Source of the DNA: Roseomonas sp.
GTDB lineage: Bacteria; Pseudomonadota; Alphaproteobacteria; Acetobacterales; Acetobacteraceae
Reading direction: 5' to 3'
NCBI GenBank assembly: GCA_020249435.1
Contig: JADCFQ010000029.1
Span: 1 to 40,466 of the forward strand
Length of the DNA stretch: 40,466 bases
Positions 18,341 through 25,537 of the stretch are shown here, one piece after another; position 1 is the stretch's first letter, and each line of letters opens with the position of its first letter. The translations under genes were made by a program, and so were the position numbers. Under the pieces are notes generated by a model. The model did no database searches. It was not told where the DNA came from and worked only from the letters and a program-made list of their open reading frames with translations.

Positions 18341-19306
18341 ATGAAAAGACGTTCATTCATCGCCGCTAGCGGCGTACTACTTGCCACGCCCGGCATTTTG
18401 CGCGCGCAAGGCGCCTGGGTGGCCACACGCCCCATCCGCTTCATCGTGCCCTGGCCGCCTGCCGGGACCACCGATATCCTCGCGCGCATGATTGCGCCGG
18501 CCTTGCAGGAAGCGCTGGGCCAAAACGTCATTATCGAAAACCGCGCCGGCGCGGCGGGGCTGATCGGCACAGAAGCCATTGTACGCGCCGATGCGGATGG
18601 CCATGCCTTTGGCTTCATCATCAGCACGCATGCCGCCAATGCGCATCTGGTGAAGAACCATCCCTTTGATGCGGTGCGCGACGTCACGCCGGTGATTCAT
18701 GTGGCTGATGTCCACAATATCCTCTGCATCAACAACAACCTGCCACCGCGCACGGTGCCGGAACTGATCACCTGGGGTCGGACCAATCCACTCGCCTTCG
18801 CATCCTCCGGCACTGGAACTTCAACGCATATCAGCGGGGAGATGTTTCGCCTCGCGACCGGGCTTAGCATGACCCATGTGCCTTATCGCGGCGGTGGACC
18901 AGCGCTGACGGATTTGATGGCGGGCAATGTGCCGATCATGTTCGCCAATGCCACATCCGCGCTGCCGCATGTGCGCGGTGGGCGGGTACGCGCGCTGGGG
19001 GTGACGGCAGCACAGCGCCTGCCCTTTCTGCCGGAAGCACCCACCATCGCCGAAGCCGCCATCCCCGGTTATCAAATTGCTGAATGGTACGGCATTGTCG
19101 GGCCACGCGGCATGCCGCCCGCCGCCGCGCAACGCTTGAACGCCGTGATTGGCGGCATCATCACCGCGCCAGAGATGCGCCAAAAACTGCTCGATTCCGG
19201 CGCCGAGGTTGTGGGCGGCACGGCGGAGACCTTCGGCACACTGATCGCCAATGATGTCGCGCGCTACGGCCAGGTGATCCGCGATGCCGGGATTACCGCG
19301 GAATGA
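18341..19306 (+). CDS. Bug-family (TctC-type) tripartite tricarboxylate transporter receptor
   Basis: A 321-residue periplasmic solute-binding protein. The N-terminus MKRRSFIAASGVLLATPGILRAQG-type leader carries a twin Arg (KRRSFIAAS), suggesting Tat export, with cleavage near LRAQG. Bug hallmarks follow: RFIVPWPPAGTTDILAR, NVIIENRAGAAGLIGTE, THVPYRGGGPALTDLMAGNV and VRALGVTAAQRLPFLPEAPTIAEA. No TctA/TctB membrane genes are nearby, which is usual for this over-expanded receptor family. It is the first gene of a four-gene plus-strand unit (receptor, SDR, cyclase, MmgE/PrpD) and overlaps the SDR start by ATGA. The ligand is probably a carboxylate, by family only. Confidence 0.93.
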   Translation: MKRRSFIAASGVLLATPGILRAQGAWVATRPIRFIVPWPPAGTTDILARMIAPALQEALGQNVIIENRAGAAGLIGTEAIVRADADGHAFGFIISTHAANAHLVKNHPFDAVRDVTPVIHVADVHNILCINNNLPPRTVPELITWGRTNPLAFASSGTGTSTHISGEMFRLATGLSMTHVPYRGGGPALTDLMAGNVPIMFANATSALPHVRGGRVRALGVTAAQRLPFLPEAPTIAEAAIPGYQIAEWYGIVGPRGMPPAAAQRLNAVIGGIITAPEMRQKLLDSGAEVVGGTAETFGTLIANDVARYGQVIRDAGITAE

Positions 19307-20076
19307 GCGCGCCGCTTTCCGGCAAGATTGCGCTGGTGAGTGGCGCAAGCCGCGGCATTGGTGCGGCCATTGCCCGCATCCTCGCGCGTGATGGTGCCAG
19401 GCTGGTGCTGCTTGCCCGCAGTGAAGCCGATATGCAGAAGGTTGCCGCTGATTGCGGCGCGGATTGCGTGGTGGTGCCAGGCGATTTGCGCGAAAATGCC
19501 GCCGCCAAGGCAGCGGTTGAAGCGGCCATTCAGCGCTTTGGTGCCTTGGATATTCTGGTTCATAGCGCGGGTGCGACCAAGCGCGGCGATTTCCTGACGC
19601 TCACCGATGATGATTGGGCGGATGGCTATGCGCTGAAACTATTCGGCGCCGTGCGGCTGGCACGCGCTGCCTGGCCGTATCTGTGCAAAGCCAAGGGTAC
19701 GGTTGTGAATATCGGCGGTATTGGTGGGCGGTTGGCGAGTGCGGATTTCACCATTGGCGGTTCGGTCAATGCGGCGCTGATGAATTTCACCAAGGCGCTG
19801 GCGGATCGTGGCGTGGCGGATGGCGTGCGCGTGAACCTGATCAATCCCGGCAATATCCATACGGATCGCCTGACGCATCGCATCCGAATCCGCGCCAAGG
19901 AATTGGGCGCGGATGATGCGGCCGCCGCAGCCGATCTGGCGCGCGAAGCCGGCATCAAGCGCTTCGCGACACCTGAGGAAATTGCTGAGGTTGTCAGCTT
20001 TCTGGTCAGCGACCGCGCGAGTTATGTGCAAGGCACGCTGATGGATGTTGATGGCGGGTGGTTGCGGGCAGTCTGA
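19303..20076 (+). CDS. SDR-family oxidoreductase lacking the standard catalytic pair
   Basis: A 257-residue SDR-fold protein with an intact cofactor loop (SGASRGIG), the NAG region as LVHSAGAT (His-Ser for the usual Asn-Asn), and the C-terminal RFATPEEIAEVVSFLVSDRASYVQG and DVDGGW. Where classical members have YxxxK, this protein reads SADFTIGGSVNAALMNF: the Tyr position is Phe and no Lys is found at +4. From memory, a related SDR branch keeps a Tyr followed by GSxGNAALM; here even that Tyr appears to be replaced. It may work by a different mechanism or bind cofactor without catalysis. It is coupled to the Bug receptor by a 4-base overlap and followed by the cyclase 12 bases on. Confidence 0.85.
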   Translation: MSAPLSGKIALVSGASRGIGAAIARILARDGARLVLLARSEADMQKVAADCGADCVVVPGDLRENAAAKAAVEAAIQRFGALDILVHSAGATKRGDFLTLTDDDWADGYALKLFGAVRLARAAWPYLCKAKGTVVNIGGIGGRLASADFTIGGSVNAALMNFTKALADRGVADGVRVNLINPGNIHTDRLTHRIRIRAKELGADDAAAAADLAREAGIKRFATPEEIAEVVSFLVSDRASYVQGTLMDVDGGWLRAV

Positions 20077-20088
20077 AGGAGAGAACAC

Positions 20089-20829
20089 ATGTGCGACAAG
20101 GCAAAGGAACGTGGGCTTGGCTGGCGCGGCTGGATGCCGCTACCGCCGCGGATGGAAACCAAACCGCTCGGCCCCTGGCTTGATCTGACGCATCCGATAG
20201 ATGAAGCGATGCCGCGTGTGCCAACCTTCGGCCCGCCCAGGGTCAAGAAACTATTCTGCCTGCCCGCCGATCCGCTCACGGTGACGAGCTTTGAGATGGT
20301 GGTGCATACCGGCACGCATGTAGATGCGCCCTGCCATTTCTTCAGCGATGGGCCGAGCATGGAACAAGTGCCTTTGGAACGCTGGAATGGTCCCGGTGTT
20401 GTCTGGCGCTTCGATCTACCGCCGAATAGCCTGCTTGAGCCGGAACATTTGGAAGCCGCGCGCCCGTTGCTGCGTCCTGGCGATATCCTCGCGCTGGATA
20501 CGGGTTCTTCGCCGCATATCAATACTCCTGCTTATGATGCGCATCCTTGCTTGAGCCTGGCAGCAGCGGACTGGATTGTGGCGAAGCAGGTGAAGCTTCT
20601 CGCCTGTGATTTCCCAACGCCTGATCTGCCGGTGCATCGCCGACCGGCTGAGGGCTTCACCTGGCCCGTGCATCAGCGCCTATTGCGTGATGGCGTGCTG
20701 ATCTGTGAGCATTTGCGCGGACCCCGCCCACTTGCCGGGAAGCGCGTGGAATTCATCTTTGGCGCACTAGCCATCACCGGGTCTGATGGTGCGCCGGCGC
20801 GCGTCATGGCGCGTGAAATCGCTGAATAG
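20089..20829 (+). CDS. Cyclase-family metal hydrolase (kynurenine formamidase-like)
   Basis: A 246-residue protein of the cyclase/Kyn formamidase family (PF04199), metal-dependent hydrolases that open formamides, cyclic amides or lactone-like rings. The metal-binding motif HxGTHxDxPxH is intact: H73, H77, D79 and H83 in HTGTHVDAPCHF. LDLTHPIDEAMP near residue 31 is the usual family start, and GILALDTGSS-like and LACDFPTPD segments follow. A GGAGAG ribosome binding site precedes the ATG. In context it could supply a ring-opening step before the MmgE/PrpD enzyme; this is inference. Confidence 0.9.
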   Translation: MCDKAKERGLGWRGWMPLPPRMETKPLGPWLDLTHPIDEAMPRVPTFGPPRVKKLFCLPADPLTVTSFEMVVHTGTHVDAPCHFFSDGPSMEQVPLERWNGPGVVWRFDLPPNSLLEPEHLEAARPLLRPGDILALDTGSSPHINTPAYDAHPCLSLAAADWIVAKQVKLLACDFPTPDLPVHRRPAEGFTWPVHQRLLRDGVLICEHLRGPRPLAGKRVEFIFGALAITGSDGAPARVMAREIAE

Positions 20830-20846
20830 AGTGAAGGACGCGCCCC

Positions 20847-22211
20847 ATGGGTGAAGCTGCTTCCGCCACCGAGGCCCTGGGGCGTTTCGTTGCGCAGTCT
20901 CGGTTGGAAGCCCTGCCAGAAGCGCTGCGCCATGAAGGGCGGCGTTCCATCCTCAATCACATCGGCTGCGCGCTGGGTGTTGCGCGTGATCCGGCGGTGA
21001 TCACGGCGCTGGAGATCATGCGCGAAGCCTCCGGCACGCCACGCGCCACGGTGCTTGGGCAGCGCGATAGGCTCGGCGTGATGGAAGCCGCTTTTGTCAA
21101 TGCCATTGCGTCCAATCTGCTGGATTATGACGACACGCATTTACGCACCGTGATCCACCCAAGCGCGCCGGTCGCCCCTGTGGCCTTTGCGCTTGGTGAG
21201 GAAATCGGCGCCAGCGGGGCCGAGGTTTTGCACGCCTTCCTGCTGGGCGGCGAAATCGCCTGCCGTATCGGCAATGCGGTCTCCCCTGGCCATTACGCGC
21301 GGGGCTGGCATATCACCGCAAGCTGCGGGGTTTTTGGCGCAGCGGCGGCAGCGGCGCGGCTGATGCGGCTATCGGTAGAACAGACCGCGCATGCGCTTGG
21401 CATTGCCGCCAGCCAATCGGGCAGCATTGTGGAAAACCTGGCGACGGCGGCGAAGAATATCGGCGTAGGCAACGCAGCGCGGAATGGCATATTGGCCGCG
21501 CGTTTCGCCGCGCGCGGCTATCGAGCCGCACCGCTTGCGATTGAAGGCCCCCTTGGTTGGGCGCGGGCCATGGGTGATGAGGCTGTGCTGGCTGAGATCA
21601 CCGAAGGGCTAGGCCAGCGTTGGGAAATCGCGCGCAATACCTACAAACCCTATGCCGCGGGCATTGTCTTTCACGCGGTGATTGATGCCTGCCTTGACCT
21701 GCGCGAGAGGCTTGGCCATGCAGTCTTGCACATCAAAAGCGTCACGGTGGCTGGCGATGCGCTGTTGCTGGCGCGTGGGGATCGCGTGGTGCGCAATGAA
21801 CGTGATACGCGCGTGAGCATTCATCACTGCGCCGCGATTGCACTGCTATTGGGTCGTGCTGATGTGGCGGATTTTGAAATGCCGGCGGTGCAAGACCCTG
21901 CCCTTGCGGCGCTGCGCGCAAAGGTGGTCGCGGAATGCGATGCCAGCCTGCCACGCGGTGCGGCGCGTGTGACCATCACACTCGCGGATGGCAGCACGCA
22001 TCAGCATTATGTCGAACATCCGCGCGGCAGTGCGGAACGCCCGCTGAGTGATGCGGAACTCACGGCGAAATACCGTGCCAACGCATCGCTTGGCGACACC
22101 ACCGCCGATGTGGATGCGCAGATTACAGCGCTTTGGGCGCTTGACAGATCAGCTTCCATCGCGCCGCTGATGGCGTTGCTCAGTAGCCCGGCGCGCAATG
22201 CAGAAGCGTAA
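20847..22211 (+). CDS. MmgE/PrpD-family protein (second of two)
   Basis: A 454-residue MmgE/PrpD superfamily protein, clearly distinct from the one at 16212-17573. Family blocks: GRRSILNHIGCALGVARD, AIASNLLDYDDTHLRTVIHPSAPVAPVAFALGEE (with the LDYDDTH signature complete), GWHITASCGVFGAAAAAARLM and the C-terminal LSDAELTAKYRANASL. It probably acts as a dehydratase or isomerase of a branched carboxylic acid. It is the last gene of the Bug-SDR-cyclase unit, and its last 32 bases overlap the convergent gene at 22180-22641. The substrate is unknown. Confidence 0.9.
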   Translation: MGEAASATEALGRFVAQSRLEALPEALRHEGRRSILNHIGCALGVARDPAVITALEIMREASGTPRATVLGQRDRLGVMEAAFVNAIASNLLDYDDTHLRTVIHPSAPVAPVAFALGEEIGASGAEVLHAFLLGGEIACRIGNAVSPGHYARGWHITASCGVFGAAAAAARLMRLSVEQTAHALGIAASQSGSIVENLATAAKNIGVGNAARNGILAARFAARGYRAAPLAIEGPLGWARAMGDEAVLAEITEGLGQRWEIARNTYKPYAAGIVFHAVIDACLDLRERLGHAVLHIKSVTVAGDALLLARGDRVVRNERDTRVSIHHCAAIALLLGRADVADFEMPAVQDPALAALRAKVVAECDASLPRGAARVTITLADGSTHQHYVEHPRGSAERPLSDAELTAKYRANASLGDTTADVDAQITALWALDRSASIAPLMALLSSPARNAEA

Positions 22212-22641
22212 AACCGGCCGAGGTGATCACCAGATCAATCTTATCCGGTGTGGTCCAGCCGATATCCTGTTCCCCGCTGCGCGGATGCTGATCATCGAAT
22301 TCTGGCGGCCCGAAGCGCGCGATCAGCCTTTGACGCAGCACATCACCCTGTGCCGCAGCACCACGCCCTGAAACGCAAGCCAGGCCGCCGGTTTTGATAT
22401 CGAAGCCGAAGGCGATGTTCATGCTGAGCCCCTCTACGCTGAAGGTGCCGCGCGCACGATATTCCACCCGCGCATCCATCATGCGCCGTTCCGCCGCAGG
22501 CAGGCTGCGCACCGCGCGGCGCGAGGCTGTCACCGCCTGCGCTTCCGTCATGCCCCAGCGCGTATATTCCCAGGCTGCGTTAGCGGGGGCGATCATCATC
22601 AGCAACATCAGGGCGATCAGGCCATGGCGGGCCAATTTCAT
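22180..22641 (-). CDS. Small secreted protein of unknown function
   Basis: A 153-residue protein with a clear signal peptide (MKLARHGLIALMLLMMIAPANAAW, cleavage near ANA-AW). The mature part starts WEYTRWGMTEAQAVTASRR, a WGM-x(3)-AV pattern common to small periplasmic proteins of Acetobacteraceae. It contains Cys pairs near ACVSGRG and LLHCAPGY that could form a disulfide. I do not recognise a family with a known function. Its 3' end overlaps the convergent MmgE/PrpD gene by 32 bases. Confidence 0.75.
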   Translation of the reverse strand: MKLARHGLIALMLLMMIAPANAAWEYTRWGMTEAQAVTASRRAVRSLPAAERRMMDARVEYRARGTFSVEGLSMNIAFGFDIKTGGLACVSGRGAAAQGDVLRQRLIARFGPPEFDDQHPRSGEQDIGWTTPDKIDLVITSAGFTLLHCAPGY

Positions 22642-22996
22642 GCGACATTTCCGGGCGGCGCCGGACCTCTGACTTCTCCTGCCCGCCTATAGCGCGAAAT
22701 GGGCGATCTCGCGCGGGGCGGGCTAGCAAAATGCCAAATCTTTGGACGCAGCGGGATGATTGAAGCCGGCTTCCCACGAGCGGCAATGAAAACCACAGGC
22801 TGCAATTCTCTATTGCGGATGCGCTGGCTAAGGGCGCGGATACAGTTATATAGCGACGGCACAGTTGATGGCATCGTTGTCAGTGCACCCTGCGCACCGA
22901 AGGAGATCAAGGTACTGACCTTGGCATACGAGATCAGCAAACAGCATGACCTGATGCCCGGTGCAGCGTTCGCAGGAAGATCGGGCTTATACCCGA
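22642..22996. other. 355-base intergenic region with possible resolvase remnant
   Basis: No intact gene is supported here. On the minus strand a TTG-started frame (22940 to 22638) opens with LISYAKVST, which resembles the MLIGYARVST start of serine resolvases/invertases. The similarity ends after about ten residues, and the rest does not look like the catalytic domain. A plus-strand frame (22699-23115) runs through the GST gene antisense and is not credible. The sequence is less GC-rich than the neighbouring genes. The region may mark the edge of an acquired segment. Confidence 0.35.
22908..22940 (-). pseudogene. Possible serine-resolvase N-terminal remnant
   Basis: About ten codons (LISYAKVST after a TTG) match the beginning of serine recombinases, including the Ser of the VST motif. 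Nothing downstream in any frame continues the family, so at best this is a short relic. A match this short could be chance. Confidence 0.25.
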
Positions 22997-23638
22997 CTAC
23001 TCCTGCGTCTGGCTCGGTACCGTTTCGTCAGGCGAGGGGCGTGCCTTCACGAAGTCTTCTGTGGTCTCGCAATGAAGCGCGAGATGTTGAAGCTTCGGAT
23101 ACATGTCCGGCGTAAACATATCGGGCACCCGCAGCTTCATATACCCGATGAGGCAGCCGACGGTAATGTCGGCTTGAGTCATTTTCCCATCAAAGAACCA
23201 AGGCACGCCGCAATCATGTTCGAGCTTGTCGAGGGCAGCCGAGATCTGCTGCATCATCCGCTTTTCAAAGTCGCGATTGATGTGCTTTTCGCTGTGGAAC
23301 AGCCGCTCGAAGGAAAGTGCAACGCACTTGTCCATCAACCCGTGCGCCAGCACCACTGCCTGAAGTACCTTGCGCCGCTCCGGCCCTTGCCGCGGCGTCA
23401 GCGTGTGGGTTGGTCCCGCCATCTCGTCTAAATGGTCAATGATGGCGGAGGAGTCGATCAGCACCTCGCCCGACGCCAGAATGAGCGAAGGCACGCGCAC
23501 CAGCGGATTGATCTTTCGCATCTCATCCATGTCGCGGAACACCGAGATCGGATGGCGCGTGTAGGGCATCTGGTAGTGATTGAGCGTCACCGCCACGCGC
23601 CGCGCGAAGGGAGAGTCGAATTGGCCCACGAGGATCAT
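22997..23638 (-). CDS. Glutathione S-transferase family protein
   Basis: A 213-residue GST. The N-terminal thioredoxin-like domain begins MILVGQFDSPFARRV, with a probable catalytic Ser at residue 9. It includes NPLVRVPSLILASGEVLIDSSAIIDHLDE, containing the cis-Pro (VPSL) and the glutathione-binding ES-like DSSAI. The helical C-terminal domain includes the N-capping region MTQADITVGCLIGYM. An in-frame opening at 23674 adds 12 residues that do not match the family, so 23638 was preferred; no strong Shine-Dalgarno is visible. Likely roles are conjugation, dehalogenation or stress protection. It lies about 90 bases downstream of argC on the same strand and may be the third gene of that transcript. 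Confidence 0.88.
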   Translation of the reverse strand: MILVGQFDSPFARRVAVTLNHYQMPYTRHPISVFRDMDEMRKINPLVRVPSLILASGEVLIDSSAIIDHLDEMAGPTHTLTPRQGPERRKVLQAVVLAHGLMDKCVALSFERLFHSEKHINRDFEKRMMQQISAALDKLEHDCGVPWFFDGKMTQADITVGCLIGYMKLRVPDMFTPDMYPKLQHLALHCETTEDFVKARPSPDETVPSQTQE

Positions 23639-23728
23639 GAGATAAAAATTAGCGCAATCAGCAAAGCCGCTCAAGCGCTTTTGCGAGTCGAGCGAATTTG
23701 CTCGGCTCGCACATGCGCTTCTCGAAAC

Positions 23729-24706
23729 TCACGGCCAAACAGGCACGCCTTCCAGCCCCGCAGTCTCTGGTAGGCCGCAGATCAGGTTGGCATTCTGCAC
23801 CGCCTGGCCTGCGGCGCCTTTGCCGAGATTATCAGCCACGCCCATTGCGATCACCAGATTGCGCCCTGGATCCGCTGCATAGCTGACGAATGCAAGGTTG
23901 GAACCAGTGGCCCATTTGGTCTGCGGAGGCTGATCGGTTACGCGCACAAAAGCCCGCCCGGCGTAGAAGCGCCGCGCCGCGTCCAGGCAGTCGCCGGTCG
24001 TTGCGCGACCGCGACAGTAGATGGTTGTGAGTATGCCACGGGTCATCGGCACCAGATGTGGCGTAAACACCAGCCCCGTTGCAGCGCTACCGCTCAGCTC
24101 CTCAATCGTTCTGGCCATCTCGGGCATGTGGGTATGCTTGAGCAGCCCATAGGGCACCAGATTCTCATTGCTCTCAGCGTAACCAAATTTGCTGTCGCCA
24201 CCGCCACGACCAGCGCCGGAGATACCCGTCTTGGCGTCAATCACGATATTGCTGGGTTCGATCAACTTATTGGCCAGCAATGGCGCAAGCGCTGTCAGCG
24301 CCGCCGCCGGAAAACAACCGGGATTGGCAATGCGGCTCTGACCCTCGATCTGTGCTGGCCAGACATCGGCCAGGCCATAGGCCCAGCCTTTGACGTAGCG
24401 ATGATCGCCGCCGATATCGATGATCTTTACGTCCTTGGAGACGCGCGCCAATGCCTCGGCCGAGCTACCCGTGGGCAGCGACGCAAACAGCACATCAAGC
24501 CTCGGCAACTTCCCCGCATCCCATTTCTCGATGACCAGATCAGCGAGCTTGGCCGGTGCACCGGGGAAGCGATCCACAAGCCGGCTGCCGGCGCTGCCCT
24601 CACCTGCGGCGTAGACCAGTTCGAAAGACGGGTGGTTTGCGACCAGGCGCATTGCCTCGCCGCCGCCAAAACCGCTGATGCCGACAATGCCAATACGAAT
24701 ACTCAT
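23729..24706 (-). CDS. argC: N-acetyl-gamma-glutamyl-phosphate reductase (atypical, shortened)
   Basis: A 325-residue NADPH-dependent reductase that converts N-acetylglutamyl phosphate to the semialdehyde in arginine synthesis. The Rossmann start GIVGISGFGGGEAMRL, catalytic Cys131 in ANPGCFPAAAL, KTGISGAGR, LLKHTHMPEM (catalytic His) and TPHLVPMTRGIL are all present, as is the C-terminal GVADNLGKGAAGQAVQNAN. Between DIGGDHR and YGLAD it is about 19 residues shorter than E. coli ArgC, which has DLSGAFR and a long stretch before YGLAE. The related LysY-type reductase is an alternative. Its start overlaps the GNAT stop by 4 bases, and an upstream leader/terminator arrangement suggests arginine control. 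A separate housekeeping argC may exist outside the window. Confidence 0.9.
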   Translation of the reverse strand: MSIRIGIVGISGFGGGEAMRLVANHPSFELVYAAGEGSAGSRLVDRFPGAPAKLADLVIEKWDAGKLPRLDVLFASLPTGSSAEALARVSKDVKIIDIGGDHRYVKGWAYGLADVWPAQIEGQSRIANPGCFPAAALTALAPLLANKLIEPSNIVIDAKTGISGAGRGGGDSKFGYAESNENLVPYGLLKHTHMPEMARTIEELSGSAATGLVFTPHLVPMTRGILTTIYCRGRATTGDCLDAARRFYAGRAFVRVTDQPPQTKWATGSNLAFVSYAADPGRNLVIAMGVADNLGKGAAGQAVQNANLICGLPETAGLEGVPVWP

Positions 24707-25260
24707 GGTGATGTCCTGCTACTGGAGTGGTCTTTGGCTGCTGCATAGGCACTATCGAGACGCTTGCTCATGTACACAGTCACGCCGAACTGCGCGTGCT
24801 CTTCCTCGCGATCCACCCGATAGCCGAGCCTGCCGTAGAGTCGAATATTCTCGGCAAACAGCGCGTTGGTGTAGAGCCGCATCTCGTTCAGGTGGAGGGA
24901 GCGGGCGACGTCTTCAGCATGCGCCATCAGCACGCGGCCGAAACCACGGCCTTGATGCTCGGGCGCTACGGCGATGTTGACGATCAGCAGGTGATCAACG
25001 CTGGGCGCCATCTCAATCAGCGCCGCCGCCTCTCCATCCATGCGCAGCAGGTCTATCAGATGGTTGCGTACTGCCGCTTCATAGTCGGCGGTCATCGGTC
25101 GCGACTCCCGTCCAAGGAGCGGCACCCATTTCGCATAGGCTGCGCGGGTCAGGTCGCGGATGGTCGCCACATCAGCGGTGGTGGCGCGCCGCAACGCTTT
25201 CTCTCCGGCACCCTTAGATACTTGTGACGGATCGGGTTGGGTGGCGTTGCCATTCTGCAT
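24703..25260 (-). CDS. GNAT-family N-acetyltransferase
   Basis: A 185-residue acetyl-CoA-dependent transferase. Motif A is clear (VNIAVAPEHQGRGFGRVLMAHAEDVAR, with the Q-x-x-G-x-G/A pyrophosphate loop), followed by LRLYTNALF-like EMRLYTNALFAENIRLYGRLGY, the common motif B. The first 25 residues form a polar extension before ALRRATTADVATIRDLT. The ATG at 25260 has AAGGAG eight bases ahead; an in-frame TTG at 25284 lies against the terminator and is unlikely. It overlaps argC by 4 bases. Given the pairing and the Arg-rich leader, it could acetylate glutamate or a related amino acid, but the sequence is not the canonical ArgA and this is inference. Confidence 0.9.
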   Translation of the reverse strand: MQNGNATQPDPSQVSKGAGEKALRRATTADVATIRDLTRAAYAKWVPLLGRESRPMTADYEAAVRNHLIDLLRMDGEAAALIEMAPSVDHLLIVNIAVAPEHQGRGFGRVLMAHAEDVARSLHLNEMRLYTNALFAENIRLYGRLGYRVDREEEHAQFGVTVYMSKRLDSAYAAAKDHSSSRTSP

Positions 25261-25282
25261 GTGATGCTCCTTTGAGTTGGTC

Positions 25283-25319
25283 AAAGAAAAACCCCCGAAA
25301 GCCAGGGGCTGCGGGGGTT
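25283..25319 (-). terminator. Intrinsic terminator (attenuator hairpin) before the GNAT-argC genes
   Basis: On the minus strand, AACCCCCG (25319-25312) pairs with CGGGGGTT (25297-25290). Inside it AGCC pairs with GGCT around a CCT loop, giving about 12 GC-rich pairs. The 3' arm runs into TTTTTCTTT. It lies upstream of the GNAT ribosome binding site and after the stop of the Arg-rich leader ORF, so it would stop the transcript before the structural genes, as an attenuator does, rather than end a gene. Confidence 0.85.
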
Positions 25320-25357
25320 TGAAGATGCGGGCTGATGCCGCCTCAGGTAGTGGGCCG

Positions 25358-25468
25358 CTACGGGGCGGACCTCACTTTGGGAGGGGCTTGTCTGCACGCA
25401 GCCACGAAAGCCGCCGCTGAAAAGCAGCGACGGCGTCGGTTGGCGATGCGGTGGCAAAACCCGTTCAT
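25358..25468 (-). CDS. Putative arginine leader peptide of the GNAT-argC unit
   Basis: A 36-codon ORF from ATG at 25468 to TAG at 25360-25358. The peptide begins MNGFCHRIANRRRRCFSAAA and has 7 Arg in 36 residues, four of them consecutive (CGA CGC CGT CGC at 25438-25427). No Shine-Dalgarno is present. Instead, the predicted transcription start coincides with the A of the ATG, so it may be translated from a leaderless message, as reported for the Sinorhizobium trpL peptide. Ribosome stalling at the Arg codons would open the hairpin at 25397-25450 and favour antitermination. GC-rich DNA makes Arg codons common, so the run alone is weak evidence; its position in the hairpin and before the terminator is what persuades. 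Confidence 0.65.
   Translation of the reverse strand: MNGFCHRIANRRRRCFSAAAFVAACRQAPPKVRSAP
25397..25450 (-). promoter_or_regulatory. Pause (1:2) hairpin and antiterminator strand of the attenuator
   Basis: GCCGTCGCTG (25434-25425) pairs with CAGCGGCGGC (25419-25410) over ten positions (one G-T) around a CTTTT loop. The Arg codons fall in and just before the 5' arm. Outside this, CGCA(TC)GCC (25450-25442) can pair with GGCTGCG (25403-25397). That same GGCTGCG is perfectly complementary to CGCAGCC (25313-25307) in the 5' part of the terminator hairpin. The three segments therefore form mutually exclusive 1:2, 2:3 and 3:4 structures, the classic attenuator layout. Confidence 0.65.
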
Positions 25469-25475
25469 GGAACAA

Positions 25476-25505
25476 AGCCTAGTGTTACGGCTGAAGGCCT
25501 GTCAA
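25476..25505 (-). promoter_or_regulatory. Predicted sigma-70 promoter of the leader-GNAT-argC transcript
   Basis: A perfect TTGACA (25505-25500) is followed after 18 bases by TAGGCT (25481-25476), or after 17 by CTAGGC, acceptable -10 elements for GC-rich alphaproteobacteria. Counting 7 bases on puts transcription start at or next to 25468, the A of the leader ATG. It lies in the short space after the secA stop (25538). Confidence 0.6.
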
Positions 25506-25537
25506 CGCGGATTTGTGGCCACGCCCCGCATGGGCAT

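Noticed and set aside
22699-23115. 138-codon plus-strand frame spanning the gap before the GST gene
   Set aside because: No family resemblance or Shine-Dalgarno, and it runs antisense into GST.
25281-25475. 64-codon minus-strand frame in the attenuator region as the leader peptide
   Set aside because: It starts in another frame without the run of Arg codons and reads through the terminator to the GNAT ribosome binding site; the frame starting at 25468 fits the promoter and hairpins better.
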